From assembly GCA_900540185.1 (NCBI GenBank), contig UQFH01000021.1:1-11005 (forward strand): a stretch of 11,005 bases of DNA. The letters are read 5' to 3'. Of the stretch, positions 7,181 through 11,005 are shown one piece after another (position 1 is the stretch's first letter; each line of letters opens with the position of its first letter). Both the position numbers and the translations under genes were made by a program. A model generated the notes under the pieces. The model made no database searches and was not told the DNA's origin. It saw nothing but the letters and a program-made list of their open reading frames with translations. The DNA comes from an uncultured Eubacteriales bacterium. Its GTDB lineage: Bacteria > Bacillota > Clostridia > Tissierellales > Peptoniphilaceae.

Positions 7181-8155
7181 ATGAAAAATATTGTAGTCGT
7201 AATGACAGGCGGTACAATCGCAATGAGAATAGACCCAAATCTAAGAGCTGCAATTCCATCTTTAAGCTCTGAAGAATTGATTGGAGAAGTAAAAACTCAT
7301 ATAAAAGACACGCAAATACGTGAAAAAGAATTATTTAACATACCAAGCGGTCACATAACACCGGAACGTATGACTGAAATCAGACAAGCTGTTATTGAAG
7401 CTCTAAGCGACCCTGAAAACGTTGGAGTAATAGTAACACATGGTACAGATACTCTTGAAGAAACTGCATACTATCTCGACATCTCAATCGACAACGAAAA
7501 ACCGATCGTAATGACCGGAGCTATGAGAAACGCAAGTGAACTCGGATATGACGGTGAACTTAATCTTACAGCGTCTATTGCAACTATACTTAATGAAGAA
7601 AGCAGAGGCCTTGGTACTCTTGTTGTCATGAACAACGAAGTCCACAGCGCCGCACAAGTCACAAAAACAAATACGCTTTCCGTCAACACTTTTAAATCCC
7701 CTGAGCTCGGACCTCTTGGAATCATAGATAACGACGAAGTACTATACTATAGACGAGAAAAATCCGTAAAAAAAGTAATTGTAGACACTCTCGAGCCGAA
7801 AATCGCACTCATAAAAATGGCTGCCGGTGTTGAAGGAGATATTATAGATTTTTATATTGACAACAGATACAAAGGCATAGTTATTGAAGCGCTCGGTCGT
7901 GGAAATGTTCCTCCTGCAACTCTTCCTTCAATAAACAGAGCCCTTGAACTAAACATACCTATTGTACTTGTCAGCCGCTGCGCAACCGGTCGTGTTCTTG
8001 GAAGCTATGGATATCTCGGCGGTGGTAAAGGACTATTCGAATCAGGAGTAATAAACGGCGGATATCTCCCGGGACACAAAGCAAGAATCGCACTTATGGC
8101 ACTTGTTGCTGCAAATAAATCCAAAGAAGAGATGGAACAATTCTTTAAGATATAA
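7181..8155 (+). CDS. ansA: L-asparaginase (type I/II threonine-nucleophile family), cytoplasmic
   Basis: It hydrolyses L-asparagine to aspartate and ammonia. From the ATG at 7181 (324 residues) the two threonine motifs are clear: TGGTIA with nucleophile Thr12, and THGTDTLEET with Thr89 and Asp90. Lys162 (TKTNT) completes the catalytic set at the classical positions. IPSGHITPE (54-62) supplies the substrate-binding serine region, and GRGNVPP (239-245) is the usual C-terminal-domain motif. There is no signal peptide, so the enzyme should be cytoplasmic. A GTG at 7172 is in frame, but AGAGGTG (7168-7174) is the ribosome binding site for the ATG, spaced 6 bases. The stop shares one base with the next gene (TAATG). 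Some glutaminase activity is possible in this family. Confidence 0.93.
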   Translation: MKNIVVVMTGGTIAMRIDPNLRAAIPSLSSEELIGEVKTHIKDTQIREKELFNIPSGHITPERMTEIRQAVIEALSDPENVGVIVTHGTDTLEETAYYLDISIDNEKPIVMTGAMRNASELGYDGELNLTASIATILNEESRGLGTLVVMNNEVHSAAQVTKTNTLSVNTFKSPELGPLGIIDNDEVLYYRREKSVKKVIVDTLEPKIALIKMAAGVEGDIIDFYIDNRYKGIVIEALGRGNVPPATLPSINRALELNIPIVLVSRCATGRVLGSYGYLGGGKGLFESGVINGGYLPGHKARIALMALVAANKSKEEMEQFFKI

Positions 8156-9036
8156 TGATTGATATTATAAACTACGAGAACCCATACAAACCGTCGATAT
8201 ACAATCGAACGGACGATATTTATCTCGACATTGAAACAACAGGTCTCAAAAGAAACTCAGACTACGCATGGGTTATAGGAGCCGCATTTGTAAAAGAAGA
8301 TAAAATTGAATCAAAACAAATATTCATAAAGTCTAAAGACGATGAAAAAGAAAGCCTTCTGTATCTCAATGAGCTTCTTAAAAATAAACAAAGAATTGTA
8401 ACGTTTAACGGAAACATATTCGATATACCGTTTCTAAACGAAAGAGCTACTGCATATGGAATCACACTGAACTTTCCTCAAGAACAATATGATTTATATG
8501 AACTCATAAGAAAACACAACAAATTTTTGATGATAAAGAGAATCAATCTAAAAACTGCTGAAAAGTTTATGAGAATTGAACGTAACGATCCGCTCGCAGG
8601 TAAAGAAACTCTTACTCTTTATAAAACATATGTCGAGACCGGATATGAATATCTAAAAAAATCACTCTTAAACCATAACTACTACGACATAAAAAATTTG
8701 CCGCCGCTTATGAATGTGAATGCCGTCATAAAAAATTACAACACCTTATATGATACTAGATTTGTAATAAACGACTTCTATACAATTGGAAACAGCATAA
8801 TTACTGAACTTATATGTAGACGGCCGATTCCGGAAGTGAGTATTTTTGACGGCGATATTTCGATTGAAGGAAATATGAACTTCCTTCAAATAAAATTCAC
8901 ACTTCAAAAAGCTATGAAAGACGGAATGGAACTACTATATTTCGGCGACACAAAAAAAGTTGTAAAGTGGGAAAGAATATACTACACAATTCTTAGAGAA
9001 AGAATTGAAGAAACTATAAAAAAATATGGAATTTAA
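8155..9036 (+). CDS. RNase H-like exonuclease (YprB-type, DEDD superfamily)
   Basis: This is a predicted metal-dependent 3'-5' exonuclease of the YprB ribonuclease-H-like family; its substrate is unknown. The 293-residue protein shows the ExoI motif YLDIETTGL (Asp25, Glu27), an ExoII motif TFNGNIFDIPFL (Asn85, Asp90) and a late acidic motif LLNHNYYD (Asp178, with His174 and Tyr177 nearby). Together these fit a DEDD metal site. Residues 190-293 are an extra C-terminal region I do not recognise; many YprB proteins instead end in TPR-like or no extra sequence. The ATG overlaps the asparaginase stop by one base, so the two are cotranscribed and probably translationally coupled. A strong terminator follows. 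The pairing with asparaginase has no obvious biochemical logic. Confidence 0.8.
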   Translation: MIDIINYENPYKPSIYNRTDDIYLDIETTGLKRNSDYAWVIGAAFVKEDKIESKQIFIKSKDDEKESLLYLNELLKNKQRIVTFNGNIFDIPFLNERATAYGITLNFPQEQYDLYELIRKHNKFLMIKRINLKTAEKFMRIERNDPLAGKETLTLYKTYVETGYEYLKKSLLNHNYYDIKNLPPLMNVNAVIKNYNTLYDTRFVINDFYTIGNSIITELICRRPIPEVSIFDGDISIEGNMNFLQIKFTLQKAMKDGMELLYFGDTKKVVKWERIYYTILRERIEETIKKYGI

Positions 9037-9045
9037 TATGTACTA

Positions 9046-9074
9046 AAAAAGACCGGGAAGCTCTCGGTCTTTTA
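9046..9074. terminator. Terminator after the asparaginase-exonuclease pair
   Basis: A 9-bp stem, AAAAGACCG with CGGTCTTTT, encloses a 9-nt loop and is followed by T-rich sequence (TTTATTTT). The A-run on the other side lets it work in the opposite direction as a back-up for the converging tRNA transcript. Confidence 0.85.
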
Positions 9075-9091
9075 TTTTATGTATTCTTTAA

Positions 9092-9134
9092 ATAAAAAAT
9101 GTACATCAATGATTGAAATCAACCAAATGTACAT
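9092..9134 (-). terminator. Probable rho-independent terminator of the tRNA array
   Basis: On the minus strand, directly after the last tRNA, ATGTACAT (9134-9127) pairs with a second ATGTACAT (9106-9099). A small inner helix TGAT/ATCA can form between them, and TTTTTTATTT follows. The stem is AT-rich, but position and T-tract fit the end of the tRNA transcript. Each arm is itself palindromic, so a protein-binding site is an alternative. Confidence 0.6.
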
Positions 9135-9140
9135 CTGTTG

Positions 9141-9216
9141 TGGTGGGCCTTCGGGGATTTGAACCCAGGACCGACCGGTTATGAGCCGGGTGCTCTAACC
9201 ACTGAGCTAAAGGCCC
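9141..9216 (-). tRNA. tRNA with anticodon CAT, probably tRNA-Ile2 (lysidine-modified); elongator tRNA-Met is the alternative
   Basis: A 76-nt cloverleaf with acceptor GGGCCTT, TTCAAAT T-loop and encoded CCA. The anticodon loop CTCATAA sits in a CCGG stem, not the GGG/CCC stem of initiator tRNA-Met. The sequence from the acceptor to the anticodon (CCTTTAGCTCAG, CGGCTCATAACCG) resembles Firmicute tRNA-Ile(CAT). The other CAT tRNA in this array looks like a standard elongator Met. It is the last gene of the array. Confidence 0.85.
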
Positions 9217-9224
9217 TTGAATAT

Positions 9225-9300
9225 TGGCAGGGGTAGCAGGACTCGAACCCACGGCATTCGGTTTTGGAGACCGACGTTCTACCAACTGAACTATACCCCT
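9225..9300 (-). tRNA. tRNA-Trp(CCA)
   Basis: A 76-nt cloverleaf with a 7-bp acceptor stem starting AGGGGTA, anticodon loop TCTCCAAAA with CCA, T-loop TTCGAGT, G discriminator as expected for tRNA-Trp, and encoded CCA end. Confidence 0.95.
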
Positions 9301-9305
9301 ACAAA

Positions 9306-9381
9306 TGGTGCTCCGAACCGGAATCGAACCAGTGACACGTAGATTTTCAGTCTACTGCTCTACCGACTGAGCTATCGGAGC
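9306..9381 (-). tRNA. tRNA-Phe(GAA)
   Basis: A 76-nt cloverleaf with acceptor GCTCCGA pairing TCGGAGC, D-arm AGCTCAGTCGGTAGAGC, anticodon GAA in loop CTGAAAA, T-loop TTCGATT, A discriminator and encoded CCA. Confidence 0.95.
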
Positions 9382-9389
9382 ATAATAAA

Positions 9390-9484
9390 TGGCGGAGAAG
9401 GAGGGATTTGAACCCTCGCGCCGCTAAAAACACGACCTATACCCTTAGCAGGGGCACCTCTTCAGCCAACTTGAGTACTTCTCC
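9390..9484 (-). tRNA. tRNA-Ser(GCT)
   Basis: A 95-nt class II tRNA with acceptor GGAGAAG pairing CTTCTCC, anticodon loop CTGCTAA with GCT, a long variable arm typical of serine tRNAs, T-loop TTCAAAT, G discriminator and encoded CCA. It follows the repeat-containing spacer. Confidence 0.95.
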
Positions 9485-9540
9485 AAAGGTTTATATAATA
9501 TAAATATCATAAAGGTATCAATTAAATCTAAACCTTTATG
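9485..9540 (-). promoter_or_regulatory. Leader of tRNA-Ser(GCT): competing inverted repeats and a weak candidate promoter
   Basis: CATAAAGGT (9508-9516) is a perfect inverted partner of ACCTTTATG (9532-9540). The overlapping TAAACCTTT (9529-9537) is a perfect inverted partner of AAAGGTTTA (9485-9493), which abuts the tRNA 5' end. The two 9-bp hairpins exclude each other. A weak minus-strand promoter, TTGATA (9516-9521) with TATATA (9492-9497) and an 18-bp spacer, overlaps them. Its role is unknown, and the sequence is AT-rich. Confidence 0.35.
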
Positions 9541-9587
9541 AATCTTAATTGAAAATAATTTAGTTTTAAATCGTTATAAAAACAAAA

Positions 9588-9733
9588 TGGCGGAGAAGGT
9601 GTTTCCTATCGTCCGGCCTGCGCATTTCTCATTTCTCGCTAACGCTTAAGGAAATGCTTGGGGTTCGAATCCCACCTGTATACACTATAGAAATATATAC
9701 TAAATGTGAGTTTATATATGATTCGAAACAAAA
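9588..9733. repeat. Tandem unit 1 of a tRNA-Ser-derived repeat (146 bp)
   Basis: Read on the plus strand, it opens with TGGCGGAGAAGGTG, identical to the reverse complement of the 3' tip of tRNA-Ser(TGA). A roughly 60-bp relatively GC-rich core follows, containing GCATTTC (9622-9628) and its inverted partner GAAATGC (9651-9657). Next comes GGGTTCGAATCCCACCT (9661-9677), which matches the T-arm of the same tRNA in the opposite orientation. The rest is an AT-rich spacer containing GTATACA. The unit recurs at 9734. No open reading frame here is credible. Confidence 0.85.
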
Positions 9734-9880
9734 TGGCGGAGAAGGTGTTTTCCTATCGTCCGGCCTGCGCATTTCTTTTTCCTCGCTATTCGCTCGGGAA
9801 ATGCTTGGCGTTCGAATCCCACCTGTATACATTATAAAAATATATACAAAATGTGAGTTTATATATGATTCGAAACAAAA
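9734..9880. repeat. Tandem unit 2 of a tRNA-Ser-derived repeat (147 bp)
   Basis: It has the same plan as unit 1: the tRNA 3' tip in direct orientation, the conserved block CCTATCGTCCGGCCTGCGC, and the stem pair GCATTTC (9769-9775) with GAAATGC (9798-9804). It then carries GTTCGAATCCCACCT in inverted orientation (ending 9824) and the AT-rich spacer. The loop between the stem arms differs strongly from unit 1, while the stems and most of the spacer are nearly identical. The unit ends directly at the intact tRNA-Ser(TGA) gene, which supplies the third direct copy of the tip. Confidence 0.85.
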
Positions 9881-9969
9881 TGGCGGAGAAGGTGGGATTC
9901 GAACCCACGTGGGCTTGCGCCCTAACGGTTTTCAAGACCGCCCCGTTATGACCGCTTCGGTACCTCTCC
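9881..9969 (-). tRNA. tRNA-Ser(TGA)
   Basis: An 89-nt class II tRNA with acceptor GGAGAGG pairing CTTCTCC (one G-T wobble), anticodon loop CTTGAAA with TGA, variable arm built on GGGC/GCCC, T-arm GTGGG-TTCGAAT-CCCAC, G discriminator and encoded CCA. Its 3' tip and T-arm are the apparent source of the copies in the two adjacent repeat units. Confidence 0.96.
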
Positions 9970-9999
9970 ATAAAACCACAAACAATGTGGCAAAATATT

Positions 10000-10075
10000 T
10001 GGTGACCCATCCGAGATTCGAACTCGGGACACCTTGATTAAAAGTCAAGTGCTCTGCCGACTGAGCTAATGGATC
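10000..10075 (-). tRNA. tRNA-Lys(TTT)
   Basis: A 76-nt cloverleaf with acceptor GATCCAT pairing ATGGGTC (one wobble), anticodon loop CTTTTAA with TTT, T-loop TTCGAAT, A discriminator and encoded CCA. Confidence 0.95.
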
Positions 10076-10078
10076 AAA

Positions 10079-10155
10079 TGGCTGGGGTAACAGGACTCGA
10101 ACCTGTGGAATGCAAGAGTCAAAGTCTTGTGCCTTACCGACTTGGCTATACCCCA
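10079..10155 (-). tRNA. tRNA-Gln(TTG)
   Basis: A 77-nt cloverleaf with acceptor TGGGGTA pairing TACCCCA (the weak first U-A pair typical of tRNA-Gln), anticodon loop CTTTGAC with TTG, T-loop TTCGAGT, G discriminator and encoded CCA. Confidence 0.94.
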
Positions 10156-10158
10156 ACA

Positions 10159-10244
10159 TGGTGGATGAGAGTGGATTCGAACCACTGAAAGCAAAGCTAA
10201 CGGATTTACAGTCCGTCCCCTTTGGCCAACTTGGGTACTCATCC
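10159..10244 (-). tRNA. tRNA-Tyr(GTA)
   Basis: An 86-nt tRNA with a long variable arm, as in bacterial tRNA-Tyr. It has acceptor GGATGAG pairing CTCATCC, anticodon loop CTGTAAA with GTA, T-loop TTCGAAT, A discriminator and encoded CCA. Confidence 0.95.
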
Positions 10245-10271
10245 ATATTGAAAACATTAGTGTAAAATAAA

Positions 10272-10347
10272 TGGAGCTGGTGATAGGACTTGAACCCACA
10301 ACCTACTGATTACAAATCAGTTGCTCTACCGATTGAGCTACACCAGC
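10272..10347 (-). tRNA. tRNA-Thr(TGT)
   Basis: A 76-nt cloverleaf with acceptor GCTGGTG pairing CACCAGC, anticodon loop TTTGTAA with TGT, T-loop TTCAAGT, T discriminator and encoded CCA. Confidence 0.95.
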
Positions 10348-10359
10348 ATAAATATAAAA

Positions 10360-10436
10360 TGGCGACCCGGAACGGATTCGAACCGTCGACCTCCAGCGTG
10401 ACAGGCTGGCATTCTAACCAACTGAACTACCGGGCC
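10360..10436 (-). tRNA. tRNA-Asp(GTC)
   Basis: A 77-nt cloverleaf with acceptor GGCCCGG pairing CCGGGTC (one wobble), anticodon loop CTGTCAC with GTC, T-loop TTCGAAT, G discriminator and encoded CCA. It is the first tRNA after the internal promoter. Confidence 0.95.
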
Positions 10437-10506
10437 AAATTAAATTTTAAATCGAATAATGTAATAACCCAAGTTCAAAGTTATGCCATCCATTCACAAC
10501 AGTTTT

Positions 10507-10535
10507 ATTCTAACATAACATTCACAAAATGTCAA
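10507..10535 (-). promoter_or_regulatory. Strong internal promoter in the tRNA array, upstream of tRNA-Asp
   Basis: On the minus strand there is a perfect TTGACA -35 (10530-10535), exactly 17 bp, and a TAGAAT -10 (10507-10512). Predicted initiation is near 10500, about 64 bases before tRNA-Asp. It lies in the only long spacer between tRNA-Val and tRNA-Asp (10437-10573), so the ten distal tRNAs can be made independently of the rRNA transcript. Confidence 0.8.
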
Positions 10536-10573
10536 TAGTTTTTTAATAAAAATTATATATTATTTAATTTTTA

Positions 10574-10649
10574 TGGTGGACGATACAGGGCTCGAACCTG
10601 TGACCCCCTGCTTGTAAGGCAGATGCTCTCCCAGCTGAGCTAATCGTCC
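10574..10649 (-). tRNA. tRNA-Val(TAC)
   Basis: A 76-nt cloverleaf with acceptor GGACGAT pairing ATCGTCC, anticodon loop CTTACAA with TAC, T-loop TTCGAGC, A discriminator and encoded CCA. It is the last of the four promoter-proximal tRNAs linked to the 5S gene. Confidence 0.95.
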
Positions 10650-10656
10650 AGGAAAA

Positions 10657-10731
10657 TGGTGACCCTACCGAGATTCGAACTCGGGATACCGCCGTGAAAG
10701 GGCGATGTCTTAACCGCTTGACCATAGGGCC
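10657..10731 (-). tRNA. tRNA-Glu(TTC)
   Basis: A 75-nt cloverleaf with acceptor GGCCCTA pairing TAGGGTC (one wobble), anticodon loop CTTTCAC with TTC, T-loop TTCGAAT, A discriminator and encoded CCA. Confidence 0.95.
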
Positions 10732-10735
10732 GTAT

Positions 10736-10812
10736 TGGTAGCGGCGAAGAGATTTGAACTCCTGACACCACGGGTATGAACCGTGTGCTCTAGCCAGCTG
10801 AGCTACGCCGCC
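10736..10812 (-). tRNA. tRNA-Met(CAT), elongator type
   Basis: A 77-nt cloverleaf with acceptor GGCGGCG pairing CGCCGCT (G1-U72 wobble), anticodon loop TTCATAC with CAT, T-loop TTCAAAT, A discriminator and encoded CCA. D-arm and anticodon arm closely resemble Firmicute elongator tRNA-Met, and it lacks the GGG/CCC anticodon stem of the initiator. Confidence 0.93.
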
Positions 10813-10821
10813 ATAAAATAG

Positions 10822-10896
10822 TGGCGCTTGCGGTAGGGCTCGAACCTACAGCCTATCGGTTAACAGCCGATTGCTCTACCATTGAGCTACGCAAGC
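10822..10896 (-). tRNA. tRNA-Asn(GTT)
   Basis: A 75-nt cloverleaf with acceptor GCTTGCG pairing CGCAAGC, anticodon loop CTGTTAA with GTT, T-loop TTCGAGC, G discriminator and encoded CCA. It is the first tRNA after the 5S rRNA gene and its hairpin. Confidence 0.95.
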
Positions 10897-10908
10897 ATTA
10901 TTAATAAT

Positions 10909-10938
10909 AAAGAGAAAATTGCAACGAATTTTCTCTTT
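10909..10938 (-). terminator. Perfect 12-bp hairpin between 5S rRNA and the tRNA array (leaky terminator or processing site)
   Basis: AAAGAGAAAATT (10909-10920) and AATTTTCTCTTT (10927-10938) pair without mismatch around a 6-nt loop, 12 bases after the 5S 3' end. On the minus strand the stem is followed by TTTATTATTAATAAT-like sequence, a broken T-tract. Only 12 bases separate it from tRNA-Asn, with no room for another promoter. Complete termination would therefore orphan the next four tRNAs. Confidence 0.6.
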
Positions 10939-10950
10939 AGTTATTATATA

Positions 10951-11005
10951 GTGCGGCTTCGTCTTAATCTCCCGGGAGGTCGCCCTCCGAGTACCTTCAG
11001 CGATG
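10951..11005 (-). rRNA. rrf: 5S ribosomal RNA, 3' portion (runs off the right edge)
   Basis: The minus strand reads CATCGCTGAAGGTACTCGG, GGGCGACCTCCCGGGAG and ATTAAGACGAAGCCGCAC. This is the 3' domain of 5S rRNA, with loop-E-like and helix IV segments ending in the 3' strand of helix I. The 5' half lies outside the window. Presumably the 16S and 23S genes lie further upstream, so the tRNA array is the distal part of an rrn operon. Confidence 0.85.

Noticed and set aside
9629..9832. Minus-strand open frame repeating YTGGIRTPSIS
   Set aside because: The repeated peptide is only the translation of the tandem tRNA-Ser-derived units. GGIRT-type peptides are a familiar by-product of reading serine tRNA sequence as protein, and there is no ribosome binding site.
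9881..9969. The two repeat units as degenerate additional serine tRNA genes
   Set aside because: They hold only the 3' tip and an inverted T-arm. No acceptor 5' strand, D-arm or anticodon arm can be formed in a cloverleaf order.
9654..10037. Plus-strand open frame of 127 codons
   Set aside because: It runs antisense through the repeat units, tRNA-Ser(TGA) and part of tRNA-Lys, so it is not a gene.
10545..10572. AT-only inverted repeat after tRNA-Val as a terminator
   Set aside because: The stem contains no G-C pair and is not followed by a T-tract on the minus strand, so base composition explains it.

Overview
The window reads as a chromosomal segment of a low-GC Gram-positive anaerobe. Peptoniphilaceae/Tissierellia-like Firmicutes are my best guess, from the AT-rich spacers, strong GGAGG-type ribosome binding sites, a ThiI without a rhodanese domain paired with a NifS-type desulfurase, and tRNA genes with encoded CCA ends. 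This placement is inference from style, not from a search.

Layout. (1) Positions 1-58 hold the end of something entering from the left, perhaps the last 18 codons of a plus-strand gene. A bidirectional terminator at 57-91 separates it from the first operon. (2) Positions 83-6099 are one tightly packed minus-strand operon. In transcription order it is a cysteine desulfurase, thiI, potA, potB, potC and potD. Most junctions are ATGA or TAATG overlaps, and the only real gap is 18 bp between thiI and potA. A near-consensus promoter (TTGAAA-17-TATTAT) lies just upstream of the desulfurase. The first two genes supply and use persulfide sulfur for tRNA 4-thiouridine; the last four form a complete spermidine/putrescine ABC importer. 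(3) Positions 6206-7030 encode an acidic lipoprotein of unknown function, built from three degenerate repeats, with its own terminator. (4) After a divergent AT-rich promoter region with two related palindromes, a plus-strand pair encodes a cytoplasmic L-asparaginase and an RNase H-like (YprB-type) exonuclease, overlapping by one base and ending in a terminator at about 9046-9074. (5) From 9092 to the right edge is a minus-strand stable-RNA locus. The 3' half of a 5S rRNA gene is followed by a 12-bp hairpin and fourteen tRNA genes in the order Asn, Met, Glu, Val, (promoter), Asp, Thr, Tyr, Gln, Lys, Ser-TGA, (tandem repeats), Ser-GCT, Phe, Trp, CAT (probably Ile2), then a terminator.

The most unusual part is 9588-9880, between the two serine tRNA genes. 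Two tandem units of 146-147 bp each carry a direct copy of the 3' tip of tRNA-Ser(TGA). Each also carries an inverted copy of the T-arm of the same tRNA, around a relatively GC-rich hairpin core with conserved stems and variable loops. It looks like the trace of a recombination, template-switch or integration process at a tRNA 3' end, or a small structured repeat. I do not recognise it as a named element.
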